A stretch of DNA of 64,000 nucleotides from Oehlia diaphana (GCA_003833135.1 QZLH01000429.1:1-64000), one strand, 5' to 3'. Numbered from the stretch's first letter, positions 13,157 through 25,628 are shown. Numbers and translations: made by a program. Notes: generated by a model not told the origin, from the sequence alone.

Positions 13157-14458
13157 ATGGATATGAATTTTATTCAGATCCAAGCATTTGCTGGCTTTTG
13201 GACGGCAGCAATTTTGGCGGTAAGATATTAATTTTAAAGATAAAATTTTGATTAATCTTTCTTAAAGCTAAGTGGAAAACCCTTGAGTCCAAAAGTGGGC
13301 GAACCCTCTGCTGGTGTTAAATAATTTTAATTAATGGTTTTACTGCTTTTATCCCTTTTATAGATATGCTTTCACAACATGATCATTTCAATAGCTTTAT
13401 ATAAAATACGCAAAGTACATGCTTCAAGTATTCTTAAAATTATTTTCAATTTTGGTCAAATCATGCGTAGCTTCGGAACTCTTGGCCTTTATATGACTCC
13501 AAAATTACCCACACTCATTCAATGCACTGCCTTTGTACACTTATCAATTACCGGAACTACCATAACGAGATTATCATTAGCAGCTTTCTTGTTATGGCGG
13601 ATAAGGCAAATAGAAATGAACGGAAAAGACTGGGATAAATGGATATGCATTTTATTATTTTTAATTAGAACCGCATTTACGGTAAATTTTCTGTTAAAAT
13701 AGAATATTTTGAATATTTTTCTTTTCTTCCTCTTTTTAAAACAATAAATAACTGAACCAATAATTTTACTTTTATAGATTCCATACCTAATTCTTCAAAA
13801 ATCAACTTTCGTAGATATTCCCGAAAGTGGAACGGTTATTTGTGATTACGATACTTCCGCTAATTACCCTTACGGTCTTGGAGGAATAATTATAGACTTT
13901 GTGATTGATATATATGTGACTGCACGTTTAATCTTTATATTAAAAAGAGCCAATAAAAATGTTTCTCAATTATCTTTAAAAAGAAACAAGATATCATTAT
14001 TCTCAGCCGTTATGTATTGGAATTTTTTACGATTAATAGTATCTTTAATCTTTCATCTTTTGGCTATTTTGGATATATTTTTTATTTTAGGAGAGGGAAC
14101 ATCACTAATTACAAGAGGCATAGTAACCATTTTGTTATCTTATTTAATCACCATTGATGCTGAAATTGTTCAGGCTATTGAGGGTACAGGTCGACAGTTT
14201 GGATTATCATCGAGTGATCATAAACCCTCTAATTTATCCTCTAGTGACCAAACCTACAGCCAGATTATTGATGATGATAGAATAGTAGTTGTGTCAATGA
14301 AAAAATTGTCATTCCTTGAATGGGCAAGCACTACAATAATAGATGAGGACGATGAGAATTATAAGAACGATGAGAAAAATGATAATGATGAAAATGATGA
14401 GAATGCAAAAGATAAAGATAATGATCGAAAAATTAATATGGAAATAATCATCCATTAA
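13157..14458 (+). CDS. Multi-span (about seven) membrane protein, three exons
   Basis: Exons 13157-13219, 13364-13681 and 13778-14458 join in phase 0 with GT..AG introns to give 353 residues. Starting at the ATG at 13163 would shorten it by two residues. Hydrophobic segments fall at about 9-33, 43-63, 69-97, 114-133, 162-187, 199-226 and 232-256. This is seven, as in a serpentine receptor. The second half of the tail is strongly acidic (DDENYKNDEKNDNDENDE). I see no diagnostic rhodopsin, STE2 or STE3 motif, so receptor function is only an inference from topology. The gene at 40354 has the same length and a similar layout but little obvious sequence similarity. Confidence 0.85.
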
Positions 14459-15129
14459 TTTATACTGTATAATACTGTATGATAAACTCTTGTAAAATAT
14501 TGTCTAAATTTTTATTATATTTTTTATATTTATTAAGTGTAACTAACCGATATACAAAATAATATTAAAATCAATTTAATTTAATAGTGAGTAGTAAATT
14601 TTATTTTGAATAAGTCAAAAAGTTTGTTAATGTCGCTCCACATGTCTTCATGAAACGCTTACATGTCGTTACTGTTACTATTTTAATTGGTGCTATCGGT
14701 GCTGGAGTCGTAACCGATCCAATTTGAAATACTTTTTTTATATTGAAATTTTATTTGTGTTGAAAGAAAGGATTACAAGTTCTGTAAGTAGGTACAAAAT
14801 CAAAGGAATTTATTGTTTTAGGAAGGACTTGTAGATAAATTTGTAAAAAACATGGACCGACGTTTCGAAATCGGATTAAAGAATTGCCCTCCAAAAACAA
14901 GATGTCGTTCCTCTCTAACATCTGTGATTTGATGTTGCATAATATACGAAATGCTATAACTTTAAATGTTTTACTTTTATATTTTTCAACCGGTGGAGTA
15001 TTTAAAAAATTCCTCGAAAATTCATAATCTACACTTTTACATTCTCATTCCCCTTAGATGCTGTTGATTATGATAGTAATTACTTATCATTTCACCCTGA
15101 TCTCCTAATATTTGAGTAATAATTTTGAA
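14459..15129. other. Intergenic with a possible exon scrap
   Basis: A short frame at 14649-14728 (MKRLHVVTVTILIGAIGAGV, then VTDPI and a stop) is compositionally protein-like but too short to assign. The rest may be 3' decay of the RdRP pseudogene to its right. Confidence 0.4.
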
Positions 15130-16245
15130 CTAATATGTATATATAAGATTTAAATCATCTAGATATAAAGAGTCTTCCCCCATTTTTTTGAGCACGAGTC
15201 ACTTCTACTTGTTTATCTCATTTTCAATTTCAATACATAATGAATCCATTATACCTTTAATTCCAAAGTGAACTCCATTTATTCTTGCTTAGATTTGGAT
15301 CGAATTTTATAATTATCTTATTTTCCATCCAATAAGGAATAGGAAGTTTATTAAATACTTAATTATCGTATTGTTGAACATTTGGTTTTATAGTAAGTCC
15401 CCGCTTAGTAGCATCAATAAGCTGTGCGCTCATTTGAGTAAGATAAATGGATTGTTTGTCAAATATTCCAAATTCGGATGACTAGCGTTTGTCAGTTTGT
15501 GCCAACGATCATATAAACCACGCGGCGTTTCCATATCTTTAAAGTGAATGTCTAAAATTATCTCCTGTATCTTGGATTCAATTTGACTGGATTTTACGGA
15601 GGATAATAAATAGTCAATAGTTTGATTGTTTACATCAAAAGCACTTTTGGTAGAGAATTTTTGTAGTTTTTGACGATTCGTGGATCCCAGCAACAAAAAA
15701 TCTATAAATGAAATACGTTAAAAGGGAAAAATTTTTCTATGATATCATAAAAAATATGTATACCTTGTCACCATCATAATTTCCTCCACTTAAATAAGTT
15801 GCTAATGATATGTCATCCTCCTTAGCAGCATTTACAGGAAATATGACTTCATTATAATAAATGCTTAAATCCATATTTCTGGCTGCTTAATATCAGAAGG
15901 TAAACCACACGGATGCCTAGCTAAAATTACATCATCTTCAATAATTCCAAAAGGTAACCAGCGCGTTCATCGCGTCCTGCTTCCCTATCCAATTAGATAA
16001 AGACTCCCGGTTTCAAAGTACTTTTCGATAGCAATACATGTTTAAACGCGGGATAAAGAGATATTTACTCTAAATTTAGTAAAAAGCGACTTTAATGTTG
16101 ATGAAAGTACACTTTTTAAAATTTCTTGCTAAATAGGGACATGTCGAAGGAGTAAATCCTGCTTGTAGCGGCTGTATACATTGTTCAGATGGATTATCGG
16201 AAAATCCTGGCATAGTATAGCTTTCGGATTCTGAATCTACATATA
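15130..16245 (-). pseudogene. RNA-dependent RNA polymerase (RdRP, QDE-1/RDR family) pseudogene
   Basis: Minus-strand pieces match the conserved core of eukaryotic RdRPs in order: LQAGFTPSTCPYLARNFKK (about 16170-16100), TKFRVNISLSRV, DDVILARHPCGLPSDIK (about 15930-15885), YYNEVIFPVNAAKEDD, and the catalytic-loop region LSGGNYDGDK ending at 15764. An intron of 62 bp follows. After it come IFCCWDPRIVKNYK (from 15701) and, after a 1-nt shift, a helical stretch to SAQLIDATKRGLTIKPN (about 15440-15390). In active enzymes the loop reads DxDGD; here the first Asp is Asn. There are at least three in-frame stops near 16045-15965 and several frameshifts. The family makes double-stranded RNA in RNA silencing; this copy cannot make a full enzyme. 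Confidence 0.85.
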
Positions 16246-16689
16246 AACCACAATCATTTCATTTCAAAATAATGATTCTCTAACCTATTTCTCATGATAT
16301 TAGAGTTATTTAGTTACCCATGCTATTAAAAAGATTGTGGATTGTCACATCCAATCACTTCGGATTGATTTTTCGGCGTATTCATTCATCATCTCGATCA
16401 TCTTGGTGAAAATCTTAAGAGGGACAAAACTCGAATTAATTAGTTATTTAAAGCATGATTAATAAAGTATCTTTTGATGTATTTTCAAAATAATAATATT
16501 CGTCATCATAATAACTATTATAATTTGACAATATCTCCTTGATATAACACCGTTATTAGCGATTATATTAACTGCCGCATTCATTGCAATATACCCAATA
16601 TGTCCATATATCCTTAATAAATTATTTATTTTCATATTCAGTTGGACTTAATGACTCTAATAATTTAAACATTTGTTTCGATATTCGGG

Positions 16690-17125
16690 AGGATCTCTGG
16701 GCATTCGTTTATCCAATGACCTAGCTTTTTGCAGTAAACACAAACGTTACTATCATCTTTGAACAATAGAATCTCAAGATCATGATATAACTCGGTTAAG
16801 CGTCACCCTTTCTAAATATTCAAGAAATCCGCAAGTCCTTCAAAAAAGCGAAAAAGAAACATTAATAAAATATCTCTTTAAAATAAAAAATAAAAAAAAT
16901 AAACAAATAAAAAAAAATAATAAAAAAAAATACCAAAATAGACTTTTAATTATGAAATATTGGGAGTATCTCAAATAATTTATGCTCTTGATATTCTTGA
17001 TAATAAAGTAATTGAAAATATAATATTAAATGAGTGATAATATCAAGTAATATTTCATTATAAGGATCATTTATAATATCATATTCATCTTCAAAGTCAT
17101 CTTTCCATTCGAAATAACTTGAATT
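16690..17125 (-). pseudogene. Coding remnants upstream of the RdRP pseudogene, with a CCHC zinc knuckle
   Basis: At about 16745-16690 the minus strand encodes CVYCKKLGHWINECPE, a perfect CX2CX4HX4C zinc knuckle, followed by a stop after ILPNIETNV. Further upstream, about 17120-16950, a frame encodes EWKDDFEDEYDIINDPYNEI and continues to LFEILPIFHN before a stop. A frameshift separates it from IIELIKAQKIQVIS. Whether these pieces belonged to the same gene as the RdRP remnant is not clear. A knuckle of this type is more usual in retroelement Gag or RNA-binding proteins. Confidence 0.5.
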
Positions 17126-17461
17126 TTTTGAGCTTTAATTAATTCAATTATTCGTTCATTAACGGTATCGGTTTTTTTTATTAATAATGATCAATCTCTG
17201 TATATTTTGACAGCTATGTGCTAATCAATAAAATATGAAGGATCATTAGATGTAAGGTACGTTCCCAAGTTGAAAAAAAAATAAATATTATCCTTCCTCA
17301 GTACCTTTCAACTTTGTAATTCCGGAGTTTGCAGGTCGATATTCAAGCCAGGAGCCGTACCTAAATAAAGAAACATGTAGTAACGTTCCCAAATAAAAAT
17401 AAATAAAATAAAATAAATAAATAAATAAAAACTTACCTTTTGCCAATTCGGTAAAAATAAT

Positions 17462-17464
<3 letters not shown>

Positions 17465-17499
<35 letters not shown>
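17465..17499. repeat. (AT)n microsatellite
   Basis: An uninterrupted run of about 17 AT dinucleotides. It lies in non-coding DNA; the Tyr-Ile open frame across it is an artefact. Confidence 0.97.
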
Positions 17500-17501
<2 letters not shown>

Positions 17502-17545
17502 TTATAAAATGGTTTAAACCCATTTTTTTCTAAGAAGAAAAACAA

Positions 17546-18407
17546 AAAAGTTTTTTTTTAAAAAAAATTTTTTTTTTCTGCCTATTAGATCACATGACCT
17601 TTATTAAATGTAACGTAAGATTTTTGTGTATGATCCAGAACTCCAGATGACCGATCAGTAAATAATGCAGACCGAATTTAAACTTTGATCGGACTTCGCT
17701 AGAGTTAACTGTTCTGAGTCATGTGATTTTGATCGATCGTATCGAACTAAATTTACATGACCGCCGATCTACATTTCTTGTATTTAATAATTATTAGTTG
17801 TAGATTTAAATAAATATTTTTTATACAATAAAATATTTAAAAACTCATAACAAAAATTAGGGTCCTAGCAATTCATACTATATCTATAAATACATTTGCA
17901 TTAGATTATTACAAAATCAACCATTATCTCATTAAATATTTAATATTTAGTTTTTTTTTTAATAACTCTTATTATAAAGCGAATAGCAAAAAAAAAAAAA
18001 ATCGTGTAGATTAAGCTTTATAACCAATCGCATGGTTCGATGATCCGGACCCAAATTCACATGACTGTATTAATGACTGGACACCGTAAGGCATACGTGG
18101 ATGATCCATAAAATTACAGAAATAGCAGATGACAAATCATTCGTATCTTCATCCGGATCCAATCCGGATGGCGAATCGCAACACTAGACTCACTCATGAA
18201 TCACATGTTAAATTCACATAAAATAACGATATTCTTTATTCAGTTTCGCAAAATAATTAAAATAAAAACATTTGGTGATCAATTGATATCATATTTTAAT
18301 ACTTCAATTTTGTACATTCCTTATCAAAAAGCATCTTGAGATAAATAGGAATAAGTTACGGAAACCGTTGAAAGACCGTCTTGTGTTTGTAATATAAAGG
18401 AAATAAG
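17546..18407. other. Non-coding region with GATC/CCGGATC-rich patch
   Basis: Motifs such as gatcgatcg (17732-17740) and catccggatccaatccgga (18149-18168) are more GC-rich than their surroundings. The minus strand near 18150-18186 reads like a transposon end (TAGTGTTGCGATTCGCC). No matching second end was found. Confidence 0.4.
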
Positions 18408-19441
18408 CAGGGGTAGTTTGCATGGGTTTCAGATCACATAACAATAAGAATTTTTATTTAATATTATACTAGAAATTTTGCCATGGACCCGTTTTTCTTG
18501 TATACAAGAATTGTTGCGTATATAAAGTTTATCGGCCGTGTTCATATATGATCGTGTCAGTATCATCAAATTTTATTGGTTGAAAATAAATACAATATGT
18601 TTAACGTGGCGTTAAATGGTCATATTCTTAAGTTTATGTAATTTCTATCCTTTTCATGTATTAAATTGGATTAATGAAAAACACTAAAAATAAACTTGTT
18701 AGATTACATATCATAAATGCATGAAAGAGGGGTATAATATCCGATGTCAGACATCAACGATTTTCATTATTTTCATTGTTTCTTATTAAGGACGATAAAG
18801 TATATGAGGTTTCAGCTTTAACAATATTATCCGACATTACTTTGTTTAGTAACACAAGTTTTATATACTGTTCCATGACACGGTACAAAAAATTAAACAC
18901 TATAAGATTTATACATTATGTCCGGAATGTCCGAGAACTTTGTTATTTTTTTTTTTCTTTGAAAATAATCTATGGAAAATACTTTTTAATAGTAGACTTA
19001 GTTATTCACTTTGATTCCCGGAAATTCTTGTGTGCTAACCCTGTATATAGGATAAACACATAACCAATCAAAACATTGACAAACTTATTTATTAATGCAT
19101 TTATTGTACATCACAAAACAAACATTGATCAAATTAGTGCATTTATTGTACAAACTGCGAGAGTTTTTATTTAAAGACGTAGAGTAATATTTACTGCGAA
19201 AAATATTGATTATATAAGTATGTTTCATATTTTTTGAAACTTTCATGTCTAAAATAGGAGACAATAAAAGCTGGATAGAACTGTCATTCATTCCCTATTT
19301 TTATTCATTATTTGATCTTTCAACCAATAAAAATTTAATAAATGAAACTTTGTCTAATTACGGCCGATAAAATTTGTGCGGTACACATTAAAAACTTGTC
19401 AAACGGAAAAAGTGACTCAAATCGATTATGCAAAGCCCCTG
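18408..19441. mobile_element. hAT-like inverted-repeat element, about 1.03 kb
   Basis: The left end CAGGGGTAGTTTGCATGGGT is mirrored at the right end (minus strand CAGGGGCTTTGCATAATCGA). Similarity continues inward in matching blocks: TTTATCGGCCGT at 18529-18540 and, inverted, near 19360-19371, and TTTTATTGGTTGAAA at 18571-18585 and, inverted, near 19319-19333. CAGGGG termini are typical of hAT elements. I could not find a convincing 8-bp target duplication (gaaataag / ttctaata). The interior carries no transposase. Confidence 0.65.
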
Positions 19442-19640
19442 TTCTAATAAAATCATTTATGGCTTCAACTAATTAAATTAATATATGATTTTTTTTTATG
19501 CCTTTAATATTGTAAATTTTAAATATAAATACAGTTGTTAACTTTCATGCATTTATCATTATTTTTCATAAAATTTTAACATTTTTATAATCATCCCAAA
19601 TTTTCAAAATTTCATTTTATCTTTTATCTTATCTTTAACA

Positions 19641-20651
19641 ATGGTACAACTTGTTGCAGATGTTTTATTATTAATTTTAAACGAATTACGAGAAGATCCT
19701 TCTTCTTTGTATTCATGTGTTTTAGTAAATAAATCCTGGTTTTCATTAGCAATGCCTATATTATGGAGATCTCTTTATTATACCCATAAAAATTCCATAT
19801 CATACAAAAAACTCTTTAATATTATATCATATTTTTTACCATCAGAAAGTCTTTTATTCAAAAATGGATTTAAATTACCTTCAAACCGACAATTAATATT
19901 TAATTATATGATTTTTTTCACTCACATTTCCCCTACTTTTGTTAATGATATGGTGCAATCAGTAACGGAGAAGGAAGCTAAAATTTATGATTATAAAAAA
20001 AATCTGTTGGAAGAAGAAATCTATAAAATGATTTTCAATAATTGTAAGAATGTAAAATGTTTCTACTGGAGTACTAATCACTCCTTATACTTGTTTCCAA
20101 ATGCCGAATCATTTTTCACCAATTTAAGTTCTTTAGGGATAAATTTAACAATCATGAATCCAACAATATTATATGGATTATCTCGGATTTGCCAAAATAT
20201 AGTAACTTTAGAGATTAATGAATGTAATAGAGATTGCCTGGGTTTATTTCATTTTATTAACGTGCAGACTAAACTACAATCTTTATGCTTGCATTTTTGT
20301 GATGTAAGAGAACAACTCATATACTTAAGCGAAGCAATTGAAGGAAAAGCTGCTACACTAAAAAGATTAACAATAAAATCATCTGTTACATCTATTTCTC
20401 CTAAATTTCTTCTCTCATTAAGAAATTTAGAATATTTAGTCCTTAACAATGATGATAATCAATTATATCGATATACTAAGATATGGAGTTACTATTTAGG
20501 CATGGCTGATTTTCCAAAGCTAAGATACTTTGAAATTTCATGCCTAACCAATGTGTTAGAAAATTTCTTGATATTAAAATATACCGACAAGTTTAAATCA
20601 ATGACTCTTTTATTTGACGAATATAAATTAATCTTTGAAAATAATTTATAA
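19641..20651 (+). CDS. F-box protein, short C-terminus
   Basis: A single-exon frame of 336 residues starts at ATG 19641 just after a pyrimidine-rich leader. Residues 2-42 (LVADVLLLILNELREDP, then SCVLVNKSWF and ILWRSL) match the F-box that binds Skp1 in SCF ubiquitin ligases. The rest is leucine-rich repeat-like (LQSLCLHFCDV, TLKRLTIKSSV, LEYLVLNN), expected to bind the substrate. It is a paralogue of the gene at 32857: both share LVxDVLLLI, SCxLVNKxWF, a GxxL..FNYM/FDYM..FF block and EEIYKxIFxxxxNVK. It ends about 140 residues earlier than the 483-residue protein at 61296, so the C-terminal repeats are missing. It may be a truncated copy or a shorter natural form. Confidence 0.9.
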   Translation: MVQLVADVLLLILNELREDPSSLYSCVLVNKSWFSLAMPILWRSLYYTHKNSISYKKLFNIISYFLPSESLLFKNGFKLPSNRQLIFNYMIFFTHISPTFVNDMVQSVTEKEAKIYDYKKNLLEEEIYKMIFNNCKNVKCFYWSTNHSLYLFPNAESFFTNLSSLGINLTIMNPTILYGLSRICQNIVTLEINECNRDCLGLFHFINVQTKLQSLCLHFCDVREQLIYLSEAIEGKAATLKRLTIKSSVTSISPKFLLSLRNLEYLVLNNDDNQLYRYTKIWSYYLGMADFPKLRYFEISCLTNVLENFLILKYTDKFKSMTLLFDEYKLIFENNL

Positions 20652-21879
20652 AAATAATATATATTATTTATATATATGACTTACCTCAATTTTATACATC
20701 TCATTATTTGTTGCGCTTCGAGGGTGGGCTTATAATTATTTCATGTAATAGTTGCGGTTGCGACTTCATAAAGAACGTTATAAAGATTAATTTCAGTTAT
20801 AAATTAATTATTAGAACTTTAGTTATATATTATTATTATTATTATTATCTTTTTTTTATTTATCAAATAAATTGATTCTATTCTATTTATCTACTATCAA
20901 TAAAAATCCATGCCACAAAATAGTATTTCTTTTAAAGATTTTTCTTTTAATAACTAACCTAAATGCTACATAATATTTTAAACAAAGAATTTTTTTTAGC
21001 GGTAAACAATAAATAAATTTATAATCACGAACGTATCCTTTTTTAATGGATCATAAATTTTCGACGAATAAGAATTAGTGCTACATATCAAAAACTGACC
21101 GGTTAAAAATAACATTTAAAATAGTATAAATATATTAATGAATTTGATTGTTCTTAGAATTTCGAGAATTTCGATAGAATTTGATAAAAGAAAAATTTTA
21201 TTAAAAAAAATTGATAAATGGGTAAAGCGGTAATTACGCCAATCAAAAAGGTTGGGCATTAAATTTATCGAATCTGTACTTCTGCAGTATTATTTTAGGA
21301 CAAACGTGAATTTATTGTAGAATATAATAGTAAATAAAAAGTTATTATTATTTCAATACCTTATGAAAAAATCTTTATAATATGCTAATAAAAATAAGTT
21401 ATTGTTCCAATACTTTAATGGAAAAATTCTTTTTAAATATTATTTTATTTTACATCCAAATGAATCAATCGTATTGTTGTTAAATAATATAAAAAGGCTC
21501 TGAAAATTTCTAGCAAAATTGCATAAGAAAATTTTCCTCGCTCTTTTTTTAAAAAAAAAATCAAAAAATCAAATACGCATATTCACGCACTTCGTCCCAC
21601 TTCGTCCCTAAACTGCAAAATTTCTTTTCTTTTTTTTTTTTACAAAAAGATTCAATACGTACAATCATTAAAAAAATTCATTCTGTCCAAATTGCCTACA
21701 ATAGCCTTGATTGAGTGAAGACGAACAAATTTTGTCGAATTCTTAAACGTCATTCCTTAATTCCCACTACTCAAAATTTTATGATAATTATGAATATAAT
21801 TCGTTGGTTGAACTATTTTATATTAAATTATTTATTAAATGCTCCTTGAATAAATATCGCGCATACTCTTGCTCATTAG
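20652..21879. other. Non-coding, AT-rich
   Basis: An (att)n run lies at 20833-20846, with poly(T) and poly(A) tracts around 21545-21650. No gene seen. Confidence 0.55.
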
Positions 21880-22290
21880 TTGATACACAAAATCTTCAAA
21901 ACAGAAAAAGTGGAAATTACGTCTGGAGTTCCACTTCAGCTTAATTTGAACATTTGTAAAGGTGAACGTCCAGAAGTTGTTAAAAATACCTCAAAATGTT
22001 ACGTCAATTTGATGAAAAGGTGTTGGGATGAAGATCCACATCTGCATCAGAAATTATTGAAGAATGGATATAAAATGAAAATTGAAGACTAGTAAAAAAT
22101 CAAAAAGCGATATTAATGCACCAACTGATTATTGCAAGTTTTTTAAAGTTATGCATATATAGATTTTGATGATTACGTGAGAATTTACATCTGAAGTTTC
22201 ACCATTAAAAGGTTAACGTCCAAAAGTAATTAAAAATATCTCACAGTGCTAAATAGATTGATAGTTATAAGAACTAATAGATTAATAAAA
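21880..22290 (+). pseudogene. C-terminal tail of a tyrosine-kinase-like protein, partly duplicated
   Basis: The frame encodes ICKGERPEVVKNTSKCYVNL and then MKRCWDEDP, the C-lobe end (GxRPxxxxxTPxxYxxLMxxCWxxDP) of TKL-type kinases. After DP a frame change reveals SASEIIEEWI, the usual continuation, so one or two bases were lost. A second, more decayed copy of the RPKVIKNISQC segment lies at about 22200-22285. No kinase N-lobe precedes it. It is a dead fragment related to the one at 22880. Confidence 0.75.
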
Positions 22291-22879
22291 TATTTTAAAC
22301 TTCTTACTGTTTATTATTCAGATCGTTAAATATAAATCACTGCATATGTGAAACCATTTTACTAAGGTCACAGCACTAATTTATATATAAATAATACGTT
22401 GGGGGGGGGAGGTCCTACTTGTTATCATCACATAGTGGCCCTGGTAACATATTCAAATTGTATTGATAAAAAAAAAATTTAATTACGTCATCACACTGAT
22501 CTACCATATTTTCAAAATAAAAAAAAAATGAAAAAATGCAAATAAATAATAAAAAAGTGAACTATTTCTTTTTTACACATTTCCTTCTTTACTCGCCATT
22601 CAGGTTATAATGTCGGACAATTGGACAGTCGGACTTGTATAAAATATGTTCAAACTGTGATAAAAATACGTAAACTACGATGTTGCATATTTGATAGAAA
22701 ATTTTAAAAATTGGTCTATCAAAATTGATATCTTGATCAGACACACTCAACAAAATGTCAAAGAAAGCATGGGCATTCTCGAGTGGATTGATTTCTCAAT
22801 TTAACCTTATAAAATAAGGAATTATTTCCATAATATATCAATATATTCCGTGAAAGGTCCATTTCGGGTAAGAGATGAT

Positions 22880-23700
22880 GCCGTAAGGATATGGACTCGT
22901 AGTGGACCGATAGAAGTCATAAAGATTAAATAACATTAGGGAACTCAGTGATCATTTTATTTGCAAGTAAGTATTTAAATTTTTGTTATTAGTTTTTAAT
23001 TATTTATTAAACTATAGTTTTAATAATAAATGCCTACATCATAGTACACTTGCGGATAGCTTTGGTACAACATATCCAATGTTTGTTTTTAGAAATTACT
23101 ACAAGGGAGGCATATATTCCTTTCTTGAATCTCATGAAGAATTTCTTTATTGGAAAGACATTGTTGATCTCTTATGGTCAATCTCGTCAGAATTATTTAA
23201 AATCCATGATCTTGGTCACGGTCGTCTGCATGGAGGTAATATCTTAATTGAATATGGTATAAACAAGTTGAATGCAAGGATCACTCATATAGGTTTGCAC
23301 AGGCCATTTAAAACGAATTCAAAAAGGAATTTTTGGATCGTACCGTTTTTTGTTCCTGGAATTTTCAAAGGAAGTGAACAACTCAAGCTTCTGGCATTTA
23401 AAGCTTTAGTGTGATAATTTGGATGATGTCAGTTGAAGAACGTCCTTATTATAACAGCACCAATAAGATTCTTAGAATAAATTAATAAATAAATTTAAAG
23501 AAATTATTATTAATAGAATAATTATAGAAAGACAAAGTGGACCCATGATCATTCATCGATTAATGATATGATTCCTGGATTAAAGCCAAAATTCATTGGG
23601 AATACTCCACGTCTTTTATACTCAATTATTGGAAAAAATGTTTGAAGTGCGGATCCACTTGAAAGCCCATCAGCATCTGATTAGATATTTTTTATTTGGA
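22880..23700 (+). pseudogene. Divergent kinase-like pseudogene
   Basis: After a possible 49-bp intron (gtaagtatttaaat...actatag, 22969-23017), the frame encodes YPMFVFRNYYKGGIYSFLES, YWKDIVDLLWSIS, GRLHGGNILIEYG and ARITHIGLHRPF. This follows the order of a kinase domain. The catalytic loop lacks the HRD aspartate and the DFG site reads HIG, so even the ancestor was probably a pseudokinase. From about 23360 the frame shifts repeatedly (IIWMMSVEERPYYN, then HDHSSINDMIPGLKPKFIGN, then ADPLESPSAS), each in a different frame or after stops. An expanded kinase family of this kind is known from these fungi. This copy is broken. Confidence 0.8.
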
Positions 23701-25628
23701 AACGGACTATTGTTATTTGTGATAATTCTGTCTGAATTATCGGAACGATTTGAAGTCTACAAATTTTAATATAGAAAAAAACAAAGTTACGAATTAAGTA
23801 GTAATGCAATTCACTATAGTGGAAATTTGAATTTATTTAATATACAGTATTATATTTATTACGATTTATAAAGATGATACAAATAAAATTAACATTGACA
23901 AAAAAAATAAATAAAAAATAAAAAAATTAAATTTAAAATTCACATAATGTATAATGAAAAACTAAATAGAATTGACATAATGTGAAATCAAACACTCCCC
24001 ATATAATACACCAAACGTGCCATGTCGCTCATGTGATCGTTTATCGTTAATAATATATAGTTTATATTAAGATAAAAAATAAAATACGTGTTAATAAATA
24101 ACTCTTTTTCTGTCTTCATACAGTACATATACAAAAAAATATACCTAGCCTCCTTATCTTAGGACGCTTTAAATATCATTTTGTGTTTCGCGTCATAATC
24201 CATCATTTTTACGAGTTTTAAACTGATTGGTGTGCCAAATGAGTAATTTCCTGATCTTAATCGCGGATCAATTATCCAAAGATTCATAAATAAAAATGTG
24301 TATTCAAATTTTGTTGCTGTAAGTAGTAGTTCTAAGATGCTAAGTAAGTTCTAAAGTATAATTTAGAAATTAAAGCAAATATAGTAATTATCAAATCTTG
24401 GTAGAAGAATCTTGTATAATAATCCATAAATAATATGAATAATGAGGTTTAAATACCAAAAAATTTATTGAAAAGTTAATTTACTTGTAAATACACAACG
24501 AAGCCTCAAATCATGAAATACACGTCACAGGTCCATTTTATGTCGTCTCCAACATTATTTTCATATAATTAAATAATAAATCAAGTAATCAAGTAAAAAG
24601 TCGTCACATTATAGCAAGGATTCTGATTTAGAGGAGTTCAGCCATTATTTAACTAGCATCATTATTCTTTCGTAAAAGGAAAAAGCGACCTGATTTCTCG
24701 CGGATTCACCCCATTCTAAAAATGGTAAAATGAATATAATGTCAAAATGATTTTATACAAAAAGGATGTTTAATACCTATTGCGAAAATTTGCTTAATTA
24801 TTTGTTACTGTTAAAAGGAATATTACTAATTAATATTTTCTCAAGTAGTTGATGTAGATTTTGCTGGTTCATTATTAGCAATGTAAGATTTTAAGTTACA
24901 CCATATGTAAGACGCGCTTGATTATCTAATTTTTATTGGAACATCACTGCACGTGCCACGTGGAGGGTCAAGATTTATACTTTGCGAATCGTAATTTTGG
25001 AGCTAGTTGGCTTAATCCCAAAGATCCCAAAAAAAAGCATTTAGCGATCTTGTAAAAAGATTCAAGAAATGAGCCGAGTGACATTGTGACAAGACCAATA
25101 AGTCGACTAACAATCGTCACCTATCAAGTCGATTCTCAAATCTACAACTGTCAAATCGACAAGCAAGCCGACTACCAGGAAGTCGCGTACGCCTAAGAAA
25201 GGACGAAGTGACGTTGACGTACTTTATGTGAAATTTTAAACACAAGTTTCCTGAAACCTTTATATTTATGAATTACCACAATGAAATATTCTTAATTAAT
25301 TCCAATTTAGCCAGGGCTCAGACGATGATAAGCTTCTACTTCTCAAGAAACCTCTGCTTTAAATTCTTTACTTCCTACACCAATACGTCACTTAACCAAA
25401 AAAACCAAAGTAGGAGACGAACCAATATTAATAATATTAATGCAAATTAAGAATGGACTCTGTCGGTGTAATATACGCCGTTATTTACGCTTCAAGCCTC
25501 ACACTAGCAGTTATTTCAGATCCTAAAGAGACAAAGCAACATGAAATCAACAATTATATCCAATTATAAAATATAAACCAGATAAATCGGTAATTTTATG
25601 CCGATAAATATTATCAACACTTTAAGAT
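23701..25628. other. Intergenic, contains one end of a dispersed repeat
   Basis: No intact gene. A block at 24463-24575 resembles 48748-48845 (both contain ttacttgtaaatacaaaacg-like sequence and tcaaatcatgaaatac). A Ser/Arg-rich stretch near 25090-25200 is less AT-rich but was not assigned. Confidence 0.45.

Noticed and set aside
17288..17545. 85-codon minus-strand frame with a Tyr-Ile repeat
   Set aside because: It crosses the AT microsatellite and poly(A/T) tracts; no protein-like features outside them.
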